NCBI RefSeq assembly: GCF_006152145.1
Contig: NZ_VDFV01000011.1
Location: 43,481-107,480, forward strand
Source: Rubellimicrobium roseum
GTDB taxonomy: Bacteria; Pseudomonadota; Alphaproteobacteria; Rhodobacterales; Rhodobacteraceae
DNA: 64,000 bases
Direction: 5' to 3'
Position 1 is the first letter of the stretch. The number at the start of each line of letters is the position of its first letter. Of the stretch, positions 55,488 to 63,865 are shown piece by piece. The notes under the pieces are model-generated. The model searched no databases. It had not been told where the DNA came from and saw only the letters and a program-made list of their open reading frames with translations. Made by a program: the position numbers and the translations under genes.

Positions 55488-56237
55488 ATGTCAAGCCTTC
55501 CTCACAGTCTCGTGCTCCTGCTGGCCGCGGGGGCCCTCGCGGGGTGCTCGGTCGCGCCGCCGGGGGCCGAGGTCCACGACCCCTACGAAGGGCTCAACCG
55601 GCGGGTGCACGCGGTCAACAAGGCCGCCGATCGCGTCGCGCTTCGCCCCCTGGGCCGCCTCGCCGCGCAGGCGCCCGAGGTCGTGACCCAGCCGGTGGTC
55701 AACTTCTCCGACAACGCGGGCCTGCCGGGGACGGTGGTCAACAATCTCCTTCAGGGGGATGTCGAGGGCGCCGCGCGCAACTCGCTGCGCTTCGTCGTCA
55801 ACACCACCGTGGGCGTCCTGGGCCTCGCGGACCCGGCCGGGGCCATCGGCCTTCAGGAGGTCGAGACCGACTTCGGCGCCACGCTCGCCCGCTGGGGCGC
55901 CCCGGAGGGCGCCTACCTGGAGCTTCCGGGCTTCGGCCCCTCGACCGAGCGGGACGCCGCCGGGCGCGTGGTGGACATCCTCCTCGACCCGCTCGACGGA
56001 TTGGGCGAGGTGCCCGACCCCGTGCGCGACCTGTCCTTCCCCGCCAAGGTGGCGGAGCAGGTGGTGGAACGCGGCCAGCTCGGGTCCACCTTCGACGAGA
56101 TCCTCTACGAGAGCGCCGACAGCTACGCCCAGGCGCGGCTGATCTACCTCCAGAACCGCCGGTTCGAGCTGGGGCAGGCCCCCGCCGCCACCGACGAGGA
56201 CTACTACTTCGACCCCTACGCGGAGACCGCCGAATGA
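55488..56237 (+). CDS. mlaA: Phospholipid-removal lipoprotein MlaA (VacJ)
   Basis: MlaA extracts phospholipids from the outer leaflet of the outer membrane and hands them to MlaC. The 249-residue lipoprotein has lipobox LAGC (Cys20), DPYEGLNRRVHAVNKAAD, and NFSDNAGLPGTVVNNLLQGD, the family core. A TATACC -10-like element lies at 55449-55454. It overlaps mlaC by four bases (ATGA). mlaB, D, E and F are not here. Confidence 0.92.
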   Translation: MSSLPHSLVLLLAAGALAGCSVAPPGAEVHDPYEGLNRRVHAVNKAADRVALRPLGRLAAQAPEVVTQPVVNFSDNAGLPGTVVNNLLQGDVEGAARNSLRFVVNTTVGVLGLADPAGAIGLQEVETDFGATLARWGAPEGAYLELPGFGPSTERDAAGRVVDILLDPLDGLGEVPDPVRDLSFPAKVAEQVVERGQLGSTFDEILYESADSYAQARLIYLQNRRFELGQAPAATDEDYYFDPYAETAE

Positions 56238-56821
56238 CCCTGACCCGCCGCGCCCTCCTGGGGGCCGGGGCCGCCCTGGCCCTCTGGCCCGCCGCCGCCC
56301 GCGCCCAGGACGTGGCCGCCGCCCGCGCCCTCGTCGACCGGCTGGTGGCCGAGGTGAACGCCGTGATCGCCTCGGGCGTGCCCGAGGACCGGATGATCGC
56401 GCAGTTCGCCCAGATCTTCCAGGCCTACGCCGACGCCCCCACCATCGCGCGCTACTCGCTCGGCGCCGACGCCCGCGCCGCGAGCCCCGACCAGCTCGCC
56501 CGCTACACGCAGGCCTTCTCCAACTACGTCGCCGAGAAGTACGGCCGCCGCTTCCGCGAGTTCGTGGGCGGCGAGATCGTGGTGGAGGACGCCCGCGCCG
56601 TCCCCAACGGCATCGAGGTGACGACCACCGCGATCTTCCGCAACCAGGCCCCCTTCCGCGCCGACTTCTGGGTGTCCGAGGCGACGGGGCAGCCGAAGTT
56701 CTTCAACCTCATCATCGAGGGCGTGAACATGCTCCTCTCCGAGCGGACCGAGGTGCAGGCCCTGCTCGACCAACGCGGCGGCGACATCGACCGGCTTATC
56801 GCGGACCTGTCGGCCATGTGA
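56234..56821 (+). CDS. mlaC: Phospholipid-binding protein MlaC
   Basis: MlaC carries phospholipids through the periplasm between MlaA and the inner-membrane MlaFEDB complex. The 195-residue protein has a signal peptide with a twin-Arg-like start (TRRALLGAGAALAL, ending ARA-Q) and the family's YSLGADARAASPDQLARYTQAF and FFNLIIEGVNMLLSERTE segments. Start and stop arrangement indicates translational coupling to mlaA. Confidence 0.9.
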   Translation: MTLTRRALLGAGAALALWPAAARAQDVAAARALVDRLVAEVNAVIASGVPEDRMIAQFAQIFQAYADAPTIARYSLGADARAASPDQLARYTQAFSNYVAEKYGRRFREFVGGEIVVEDARAVPNGIEVTTTAIFRNQAPFRADFWVSEATGQPKFFNLIIEGVNMLLSERTEVQALLDQRGGDIDRLIADLSAM

Positions 56822-56895
56822 CGCGCCCGGCCCGCTTGGTCCTTCGCGCGCCCCGCGCCATAAGGCCTCCGGAACCCCGACCGGAGGCCTTTGCC

Positions 56896-57273
56896 ATGCC
56901 CGCCCGCCTCGCTTTCGCGCTTCTCCTCGCCCCCTCGCTCGCCGTCGCGCTGCCTTGGGACGGCACCTACCGCCTGTCCTCCGAGTCCGACTGCGCGGCC
57001 GGCGCCGGCCTCCTGCGCATCGAGGACAACGTCCTGCACGGCCTCGAATCCACCTGCCGCATGACCGAGCCCGTGGACGTGCTCGACTTGGGCGCCACGC
57101 TCTACGTCATGGCCTGCGAGGGCGAGGGCCAGGAATGGACCGAGCGCGCCATGCTCATGCGCGCGGCCGAAGGCGACGCCATCTTCCTGATGTGGCGCGG
57201 CTACGCCTTCCGCTACGAAAGCTGCGCGGCCCCCGAAGAGGCCGCCCCCGAAGAGGCCGCTCCCGCCGACTAG
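56896..57273 (+). CDS. Small exported protein of unknown function
   Basis: A 125-residue protein with a signal peptide (residues 1-18, ending AVALP). The mature part carries Cys at about 34, 53, 74 and 115, compatible with two disulfides, and a tail of EEAAP repeats. I do not recognise the family. It is 74 bp after mlaC and ends only 3 bp from the convergent PBP stop, a very tight junction. Confidence 0.6.
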   Translation: MPARLAFALLLAPSLAVALPWDGTYRLSSESDCAAGAGLLRIEDNVLHGLESTCRMTEPVDVLDLGATLYVMACEGEGQEWTERAMLMRAAEGDAIFLMWRGYAFRYESCAAPEEAAPEEAAPAD

Positions 57274-57276
57274 GGC

Positions 57277-59520
57277 CTACTGCGCCCCCAAGATCGACAG
57301 CAGCGCGTCCAGCACAGGGTCGCTCTCGGCCTGCGGCTGGGCCGCTGCCGCCTGCGGGGCCCCGAAGGCTTCGGCCAGCGCGGCGTCCGTCGCGGGGTCG
57401 CCCGTCGACCGGAACGGCTCGCCCGAGCCGTCGGCCAGCACGCCGTTCGGGTCCACGAAGCTCGTGCCCCCACCCGCGGGCGGCGCCATCGGCAGGGGCT
57501 TCGGCACCTCGCCTGCCAGCACCCGCGTCATGGTCTCGCGCCAGATGTCGGCCGGCAGCCCGCCGCCCGTGACCCCCGACAGCGGCGTGTTGTCGTCGTA
57601 GCCCATCCACACGCCGGTCACGTAGTCGGCCGAGAAGCCGATGAACCAGGCGTCGCGCGCGGCCTGCGTGGTGCCGGTCTTGCCCGCGACCTCCCAGCCG
57701 GGGACGCGCGCCCGGCTCCCCGTGCCGTCCTCGGTCACGCGCCACATCATCCAGGTCAGCTCCCGCGCCGCCGTCTCCTGGATCACCCGCTCGCGGATGC
57801 CGCCACCCGCGCCCATGACGGGCTCCAGCTCCCCCTGCAGCGTCACGTCGATCAGCCCGTAGGGCACCACCGCCGAGCCGCCGTTCAGGATGCCCGCATA
57901 GGCCCCCGTCATCTCCAGCAGCGTCGATTCCGACGCCCCCAGCGCCAGCGCCGGTCCCGCCGCCAGGTCCCGGCCGATGCCGAAGCCCTGGGCGACGTTG
58001 CGGACGTTCTCGCGCCCGACCTGCTCGGACAGGCGCACGGCGGGGATGTTGCGGCTCTCGGCCAGGGCCTGGGTCAGGGTGATGCGGCCCTTGAAGGTGT
58101 CGTCGTAGTTGTCCGGGCACCAGTCGCCCGACCCCACGATCGACAGGCAGAGCGGCGTGTCGTCCACGAGGTCCATCGGGTGCAGCCCCAGGTCCAGCGC
58201 CGCGGCATAGATGAAGGGCTTGAAGCTCGACCCCGTCTGCCGCAGCGCCTGGGTGGCGCGGTTGAACTGCCCCGCGCCCGACTGCCGCCCGCCCACCATG
58301 GCGCGCACGGCGCCGTCGGCGCTCATCACCACGATCGCCGCCTCGGCCTTGCTGCCCGCGCGCACCTGCGTCTCGAAGACATGGGACAGCGCCTCCTGCG
58401 CCGCCGCCTGGATGCGCGGGTCGAGCGTGGTGCGGATCGTCACGTCCTCGGTGGTGTCGCGGGTGAAGAATTCGGGGCCCGACTCCATCACCCAATCCGC
58501 AAAGGCCCCGCCCATGCGCGCGGACGCCGTCTGCGACAGCCGCGCCGGGTTCTCCAGCGCCTCCGCCCGCTGCGCCTCGTCCAGGTAGCCCTGGTCGGCC
58601 ATCAGCCCCACGACCACCGCCGCCCGGTCTCGCGCGCGCTGGAGGTTGCCCGTCGGCGCATAGGCCGAGGGCGCCTTCAGCAGCCCCGCCAGCATTGCGG
58701 CCTCGGCGGGCTTCACCTCGCGCGCCGAGACGCCGAAGTAGCGCTGCGCCGCCGCCTCGAAGCCGCGCGTGCCCGCGCCCAGATAGGCCCGGTTGAGGTA
58801 GATCGTCAGGATCTCCTCCTTGGAATAGCGCAGCTCCATCGCCATCGCGTAGACGGCCTCCTGCACCTTCCGCGCGATGGTGGAGCGGCGGCAGTCGGCC
58901 TCGTAGTCGGCCTCGCTTTCCCATTCGTCGCGCCGGAACGGCCGCCCCAGGCACAAAAGCTTCGCGGTCTGCTGGCTGATGGTCGAGCCGCCGTTGCCCG
59001 ACAGGGGCCCGCGCCCTTCGCTCAGGTTGATGCGGACGGCGCTGGCGATCCCCTGCGGGTCCACGCCCGGATGCCACCAGAACCGCCGGTCCTCGGTGGC
59101 GATGACGGCATGGACGAGATGCGGCGACACCTCCCCCGCCGTGACCATGCCGCCGAACTGGTCGCCGCGCCAGGCGAAGGGCTCGCCCGAGCGGTCGAGC
59201 AGCGTCACCGAGCCGCGCGCCCGCCCATCCACCAGCGTCTCGACGCCCGGAAGCCGCGAGGCCTGCCAGGCCACCGCCGCGCCCAGCAGCAGCGTCGCCA
59301 CGACCCCCGCGCGCCAAACGACCGACCAGATCGCGTGCAGGACGATTCGGACCAGCCCCACGAGCCAGCCCAGCGGCCCGCGCCGGCGGCGGGCTTTGGG
59401 CGCCGCCGCCCGCCGCTTGGGCGCGGCGGCGCGCGGCGGCGCCTTGGCGGCCTTGGCCGACCCGCCGCCATAGCGCCGATCCGCCACCAGCGGCGGCTTG
59501 CCCGATCCTTGTCTGCCCAT
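57277..59520 (-). CDS. Class A penicillin-binding protein (PBP1A family)
   Basis: A bifunctional peptidoglycan synthase. The 747-residue protein starts with a basic, Ala/Lys/Arg-rich cytoplasmic tail and one membrane segment (about 50-90). The transglycosylase domain has catalytic Glu143 in ATEDRRFWWHPGVDP. The transpeptidase domain has Ser431-x-x-Lys434 (SSFKP), Ser489-Arg-Asn491 and Lys614-Thr-Gly-Thr617. It lacks the long inserted OB domain of E. coli PBP1a, as many alphaproteobacterial members do. The ATG at 59520 opens MGRQGSGKPP. It is divergent from glnK. Confidence 0.93.
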   Translation of the reverse strand: MGRQGSGKPPLVADRRYGGGSAKAAKAPPRAAAPKRRAAAPKARRRRGPLGWLVGLVRIVLHAIWSVVWRAGVVATLLLGAAVAWQASRLPGVETLVDGRARGSVTLLDRSGEPFAWRGDQFGGMVTAGEVSPHLVHAVIATEDRRFWWHPGVDPQGIASAVRINLSEGRGPLSGNGGSTISQQTAKLLCLGRPFRRDEWESEADYEADCRRSTIARKVQEAVYAMAMELRYSKEEILTIYLNRAYLGAGTRGFEAAAQRYFGVSAREVKPAEAAMLAGLLKAPSAYAPTGNLQRARDRAAVVVGLMADQGYLDEAQRAEALENPARLSQTASARMGGAFADWVMESGPEFFTRDTTEDVTIRTTLDPRIQAAAQEALSHVFETQVRAGSKAEAAIVVMSADGAVRAMVGGRQSGAGQFNRATQALRQTGSSFKPFIYAAALDLGLHPMDLVDDTPLCLSIVGSGDWCPDNYDDTFKGRITLTQALAESRNIPAVRLSEQVGRENVRNVAQGFGIGRDLAAGPALALGASESTLLEMTGAYAGILNGGSAVVPYGLIDVTLQGELEPVMGAGGGIRERVIQETAARELTWMMWRVTEDGTGSRARVPGWEVAGKTGTTQAARDAWFIGFSADYVTGVWMGYDDNTPLSGVTGGGLPADIWRETMTRVLAGEVPKPLPMAPPAGGGTSFVDPNGVLADGSGEPFRSTGDPATDAALAEAFGAPQAAAAQPQAESDPVLDALLSILGAQ

Positions 59521-59645
59521 GCGCCTCCGGCCGCCCGCGTCGGCCGCCCTCGTTTTGAGGGCGCACCATAACCCAGCCCTGCGCCACTGTCGAAGGGGCG
59601 GAAACGACTCACGCCGACGTGACCTTTCACCGAACGCACGAATAA

Positions 59646-59668
59646 TGTGCAATGCGCACATTTTGTGC
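59646..59668. promoter_or_regulatory. Overlapping inverted repeats upstream of glnK-amtB
   Basis: Three half-sites, TGTGC (59646-59650), GCACA (59656-59660) and TGTGC (59664-59668), form two overlapping inverted repeats, with 5 and 3 bp between arms. They lie 118-140 bp before glnK and about 126 bp before the divergent PBP gene. The pattern is operator-like and could bind a nitrogen regulator, but it does not match the enteric NtrC consensus spacing. Confidence 0.4.
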
Positions 59669-59785
59669 GTTCGCCCGGCCGATAGTGGCGAGCGTCGGGT
59701 TCGACGGGCCCCGCGCTTTCTTGCCCCGCAGGCCGCTCCCGCGCCTTGGTCATCCCGAGCGGAGATCCGAAGGGGGACCAGGGAC

Positions 59786-60124
59786 GTGAAACTCATCATC
59801 GCGACCATCAAGCCGTTCAAGCTCGAGGAGGTGCGCGAGGCGCTGACCGCCGTGGGCGTGCGCGGGATGATGGTGACCGAGATCAAGGGCTTCGGCGCGC
59901 AGTCGGGCCATACCGAGATCTACCGGGGCGCCGAATACGCCGTGGCCTTCGTGCCGAAGGTCAAGCTCGAGATCGTGGTGCCGGACGTCCTCGTGGACCA
60001 GGTCACCACGACGATCGCGCGCACGGCCCGCACCGACAAGATCGGCGACGGCAAGATCTTCGTGGTCGACGTGGAGGCGGCCCTCCGCGTCCGCACGGGC
60101 GAGCTCAACGAGGACGCCCTCTGA
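59786..60124 (+). CDS. glnK: Nitrogen regulatory protein PII
   Basis: PII proteins sense 2-oxoglutarate, ATP/ADP and, through uridylylation, glutamine. The 112-residue protein has the T-loop GAEYAVAFVPK with the uridylylation site Tyr51, the B-loop ARTDKIGDGKIF and the C-loop VRTGELNEDAL. Pairing with amtB just 28 bp downstream marks it as GlnK, whose T-loop plugs AmtB. The start is GTG at 59786 after an AGGGGGACCAGGGAC leader. Confidence 0.95.
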   Translation: MKLIIATIKPFKLEEVREALTAVGVRGMMVTEIKGFGAQSGHTEIYRGAEYAVAFVPKVKLEIVVPDVLVDQVTTTIARTARTDKIGDGKIFVVDVEAALRVRTGELNEDAL

Positions 60125-60152
60125 GGGGCATGGGGTCAGGGAACACCGGACA

Positions 60153-61673
60153 ATGACGACACTTACCAGACTATCCGGCCTCGCGGCCCTGGGCACGGCA
60201 CTGGCCGCCCTGCCCGCGATGGCGCAGGAGGCGGCCGAGGGCGTGGCCTCCGCCACCAGCGACGCCGCGGCCCTGGCGCCCTACACCTACGAGATGGCGG
60301 TCGACAAAGGCGACGTGGCCTGGATGACCATCTCCACGGTGCTGGTGCTCCTGATGACGGTACCGGGCCTCGCCCTGTTCTACGGCGGCCTCGTCCGCAC
60401 CAAGAACATGCTGTCGATGCTGACGCAGGTCTTCGCGATCACCTCGGTGGTGGCGATCATCTGGGTGACCTACGGCTATTCGCTCGCCTTCACCGACGGC
60501 GGCTCGCTCAACAGCTTCGTCGGCGGCTTCAGCAAGGCGTTCCTGGCTGGCGTCGATCCCACGACGATGGTGGCGACCTTCTCGAACGGCATCTACCTGC
60601 CGGAATACACCTTCATCGCCTTCCAGATGACCTTCGCCTGCATCACACCGGCCCTGATCGTCGGCGCCTTCGCGGAACGCATCAAGTTCTCCTCCCTCCT
60701 CGTCTTCACCATCCTCTGGGTGACCTTCATCTACTTCCCCGTGGCCCACATGGTCTGGTGGTGGGGCGGCCCGGACTTCCTGGCCGAGCAGGAAACCCTG
60801 CGCCGCATCGCCGAAGCCGCCGGTGACACCGCGGGTGTCGAGGCCGCCTCCGCCGCGCTGGCCGCCAACGGGCTCATCTGGAACTGGGGCGCGCTCGACT
60901 TCGCGGGCGGCACCGTGGTCCACATCAACGCCGGCATCGCGGGTCTCGTGGGCTGCATCGTCCTGGGCCGTCGCGTCGGCTACGGCCGCGAGAACTTCGC
61001 CCCCCACTCGCTCACCATGACCATGATCGGCGGCGCCCTCCTGTGGGTCGGCTGGTTCGGCTTCAACGCCGGCTCCAACCTCGAAGCCAACTCGATCACC
61101 TCGCTCGCCGTCGTGAACACCTTCGTCGCGGCCGCTGCGGGCGGCGTGGCCTGGCTCTTCGCGGAATGGAGCCTCAAGGGCCATCCCTCGCTCCTGGGCC
61201 TCGTCTCGGGCGTGGTCTCGGGCCTCGTGGCGGTGACGCCGGCCGCGGGCTTCGCCGGCCCCATGGGCTCGATCGTCCTGGGCCTCGTCGCCGGCGTGGG
61301 CTGCTTCTGGTTCGTGGCCTACATGAAGGCGGCCATGCGCCTCGACGACAGCCTCGACGTCTTCGGCATCCACTGCCTGGGCGGCATCATCGGCGCGCTG
61401 GCGACCGGCATCCTCGTGAACCCCGCCCTGGGCGGCGCCGGGATCCCCGACTACCTGAGCCAGCCCGGCACGCTCCAGGTCGGCGCCTACGACTTCGGCT
61501 TCCAGATCATGGCCCAGCTCAAGGCGGTCCTCCTGACGCTCGCCTGGTCCGGCATCGGCTCCTTCATCCTCTTCAAGGTCGTGGACATGGTGATGGGCCT
61601 GCGCGTGACCGAGGACGTGGAGCGCGAGGGCCTCGACCTCGCCGAGCACGGCGAGCCCGCCTACAACATGTGA
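60153..61673 (+). CDS. amtB: Ammonium transporter AmtB
   Basis: AmtB forms trimeric ammonia channels gated by GlnK. The 506-residue protein has a cleavable signal (residues 1-24, ending AMAQ) and eleven membrane segments. The twin histidines lining the pore are His257 (VVHINAG) and His407 (FGIHCLGG), exactly 150 residues apart as in E. coli (168/318). About 30 extra residues (roughly 208-240, DFLAEQETLRRIAEAAG region) lie between the fifth and sixth segments. It forms an operon with glnK. Confidence 0.94.
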   Translation: MTTLTRLSGLAALGTALAALPAMAQEAAEGVASATSDAAALAPYTYEMAVDKGDVAWMTISTVLVLLMTVPGLALFYGGLVRTKNMLSMLTQVFAITSVVAIIWVTYGYSLAFTDGGSLNSFVGGFSKAFLAGVDPTTMVATFSNGIYLPEYTFIAFQMTFACITPALIVGAFAERIKFSSLLVFTILWVTFIYFPVAHMVWWWGGPDFLAEQETLRRIAEAAGDTAGVEAASAALAANGLIWNWGALDFAGGTVVHINAGIAGLVGCIVLGRRVGYGRENFAPHSLTMTMIGGALLWVGWFGFNAGSNLEANSITSLAVVNTFVAAAAGGVAWLFAEWSLKGHPSLLGLVSGVVSGLVAVTPAAGFAGPMGSIVLGLVAGVGCFWFVAYMKAAMRLDDSLDVFGIHCLGGIIGALATGILVNPALGGAGIPDYLSQPGTLQVGAYDFGFQIMAQLKAVLLTLAWSGIGSFILFKVVDMVMGLRVTEDVEREGLDLAEHGEPAYNM

Positions 61674-61720
61674 TTCCGGCCCGGGACGGAGCCTCCCTCC
61701 GCGCCCAGGACCGGACCGGC

Positions 61721-61752
61721 GGCCCGCGCGTCTCCTCCCGCGCGGGCCGTTT
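61721..61752 (+). terminator. Hairpin after amtB
   Basis: GGCCCGCGCG (61721-61730) pairs perfectly with CGCGCGGGCC (61739-61748), followed by GTTTCGTG. It lies 47 bp after the amtB stop and probably ends the glnK-amtB transcript. Confidence 0.6.
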
Positions 61753-61767
61753 CGTGCCGGTGGACAC

Positions 61768-61793
61768 GAAAAAGGGGCCCCGCGGGGCCCCTT
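61768..61793 (-). terminator. Terminator of the aromatic aminotransferase gene
   Basis: On the reverse strand AAGGGGCCCC pairs with GGGGCCCCTT around GC, followed by TTTCG, giving five consecutive T (61769-61773). It is 27 bp past the aminotransferase stop. Confidence 0.75.
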
Positions 61794-61819
61794 CATCCGC
61801 TCGGAGAGGGGAGGACGCC

Positions 61820-63001
61820 TTACAGCCCCGCTTCCACCATCGCCTTGGCCAGCACCGGTACGGTCCGGGCATTGAGCCCCGCCACGTTGATCCGGCTGTC
61901 GCCCACCATGTAGATCCCATGGTCGCGCCGCATGGCCTCCACCTGCTCCGGGGTGGCCCCCAGCCGCGAGAACATGCCCTTGTGCCGGGTCAGGAAGTCG
62001 AAGCGGTCCGAATTCGTCAGCCGCCGCAGCTCCGCCGCAAGGCTCTCGCGCAGCCCCAGCATCCCGGCCCGGATCTCCTCCAGTTCCGCCTCCCAGTCGG
62101 CGCGAAGGTCGGCGTCGCCCAGGACCGTCGACACGACCCGCGCCCCGTGATCCGGCGGGAAGGAATAGTTCTGCCGGTTCAGATACGCGAGGTTCACCTG
62201 CGCCAGCTTGGCCGTCGCCTCGTCCCGTGCCACCGCCATCAGCAGCCCGGCGCGCTCCCGGTAGATGCCGAAGTTCTTGGAGCACGAGACCGCGATCAGG
62301 CACTCGCCCCCGCCCGCGATCATCCGCGTCGCCGCCGCGTCCAGCTCCAGCGAATCACCGAAGCCCAGATAGGCGAGGTCGATGAAGGGCAGGGCGCCCT
62401 TCTCGCGCAGCAGGTCCGCGAGGCGGCTCCACGTCGCGGGCTCCGGGTCCGCGCCGGTCGGGTTGTGGCAGCAGCCGTGCAGCAGCACCGCGTCCCCGGA
62501 CGTCACGCCCTGCAGGTCGGCCAGCATCCCCTCGGCGTCCACCGCCAGGGTGGACCCGTCGAAGTAGCGGTAGCCCTTCACCGTCATCCCGAGGTGCTTG
62601 AGGATCGACAGGTGGTTGGGCCAGGTCGGCTCGGGCACCCAGACGGTGGCCTCGGGCCTCATCATGCGGATCAGCTCGAACCCCTGCCGCACCGCCCCCG
62701 TGCCGCCGGGCGTCGCCACGGCGGCGACGTTGGCGCGGGGCACGGACGGCCCCAGAACCAGCGGCACCAGCGCGTCGGCAAAGGCCGGGTCGCCCGCCAG
62801 CGCCGTGTAGGTCTTGGTGGTCTCCTCGTCCCAGATGCGCTTCTCGGCGGCGCGCACGGCGCGCATGACCGGGGTGCGCCCCTCGGCGTCCTTGTAGACG
62901 CCCACGCCCAGGTCGATCTTGCCCTCGCGCGGGTCGGCGCGGAACGCCGCCATGAGGCTCAGGATCTTGTCCGCGGGCTGGTCCTTCAACTGGTCGAGCA
63001 T
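61820..63001 (-). CDS. Aromatic amino-acid aminotransferase (class I)
   Basis: A 393-residue PLP enzyme of the aspartate/tyrosine aminotransferase subgroup Ia. It starts LKDQPADKILSLMAAFRAD, with GVGVYKDAEGRTPVM, the Asn of CHNPTGADP, Asp208/Tyr211 region in FIDLAYLGFGD, PLP-Lys242 in VSCSKNFGIYRERAG and substrate-binding Arg in SRINVAGL. AspC and TyrB types cannot be separated safely here. It lies 9 bp downstream of sseA. Confidence 0.9.
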   Translation of the reverse strand: MLDQLKDQPADKILSLMAAFRADPREGKIDLGVGVYKDAEGRTPVMRAVRAAEKRIWDEETTKTYTALAGDPAFADALVPLVLGPSVPRANVAAVATPGGTGAVRQGFELIRMMRPEATVWVPEPTWPNHLSILKHLGMTVKGYRYFDGSTLAVDAEGMLADLQGVTSGDAVLLHGCCHNPTGADPEPATWSRLADLLREKGALPFIDLAYLGFGDSLELDAAATRMIAGGGECLIAVSCSKNFGIYRERAGLLMAVARDEATAKLAQVNLAYLNRQNYSFPPDHGARVVSTVLGDADLRADWEAELEEIRAGMLGLRESLAAELRRLTNSDRFDFLTRHKGMFSRLGATPEQVEAMRRDHGIYMVGDSRINVAGLNARTVPVLAKAMVEAGL

Positions 63002-63010
63002 GGAATCTCC

Positions 63011-63865
63011 TCAGGGTCCTGTGGCCACCGGGCGCAGGGGATCGGCCCCCCACTCGGCCCAGGAGCCGTCATAGATGGCGGCGCTGCGCCCGAGCCGCTC
63101 GAGCGCCAGCGCCAGGATCGCGGCCGTGACGCCCGATCCGCAGGTGGCGATGACAGGCCGCGCGGGGTCCACCCCCTCGGCGATCAGCGCCGCGCGAAGA
63201 CCGTCCTCGTCCTTCATCGTGCCGTCCGGGTTCAGCACCTCGCCGAAGGGAACGTTCAGCGCTCCCGGCATGTGCCCGGCCCGAAGCCCCGCCCGGGGCT
63301 CCGGCGCCTCGCCCCGGAATCGCGCCCGCGCCCGGGCGTCCAGCACCTGCGCCTCGCCCGTCTCCAGCGCGCGCTCCACGGCGTCCGCATCCACGACGCG
63401 GGCCGCCTCGGGCGCGGGCGTCAGCGGCGCGGCCTCGGGCGCGGCGCCGGCCTCGCCCGTCTCCAACGCCTGCCCCTCGGCCCGCCACTTCGGGAGGCCC
63501 CCGTCCAGTACCGCGACCCGCTCATGCCCCATGAGCCGGAAGGTCCACCACGCGCGCGGCGCCGAGAAGAGCCCCGCCGCGTCATAGGTAACGACCTGCG
63601 TGCCCGGCCCGATGCCTAGGTCCCACGCCGCCTTGGCGAAGACCTCGGCCGAAGGCGCCATGTGGGGCAGGGCGCTTTCGGTATCCGCGACCGCCTCGAT
63701 GTCGAATCGCCGCGCGCCGGGGATGCGCCCTGCGCCGAACTCGGCCTCGGCATCCCGGCCCGATCCGGGCAGGTGCCACGAGGCATCGAGAATCACGAGG
63801 TCCGGCCCGCCCAGCCTTTGGGCCAGCCATTCGGTGGAAACGAGGGTCCGGGGATCGTCGGGCAT
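63011..63865 (-). CDS. sseA: 3-mercaptopyruvate sulfurtransferase
   Basis: SseA moves sulfur from 3-mercaptopyruvate to thiol acceptors. The 284-residue protein has two rhodanese domains: an inactive N-terminal one (VVTYDAAGLFSAPRAWWTF) and a catalytic C-terminal one with Cys242 in ATCGSGVTAA, the CGSGVT loop that separates MST from thiosulfate sulfurtransferase. The ATG at 63865 is used because it gives MPDDPRTLVSTEWLAQRL; the one at 63901 adds 12 residues. It precedes the aminotransferase, which could supply 3-mercaptopyruvate from cysteine. Confidence 0.92.
   Translation of the reverse strand: MPDDPRTLVSTEWLAQRLGGPDLVILDASWHLPGSGRDAEAEFGAGRIPGARRFDIEAVADTESALPHMAPSAEVFAKAAWDLGIGPGTQVVTYDAAGLFSAPRAWWTFRLMGHERVAVLDGGLPKWRAEGQALETGEAGAAPEAAPLTPAPEAARVVDADAVERALETGEAQVLDARARARFRGEAPEPRAGLRAGHMPGALNVPFGEVLNPDGTMKDEDGLRAALIAEGVDPARPVIATCGSGVTAAILALALERLGRSAAIYDGSWAEWGADPLRPVATGP

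Noticed and set aside
59646..59668. NtrC binding site by enteric consensus
   Set aside because: The enteric form is GCAC-N7-GTGC; here the nearest match has five bases between arms. Kept only as an unassigned inverted repeat.
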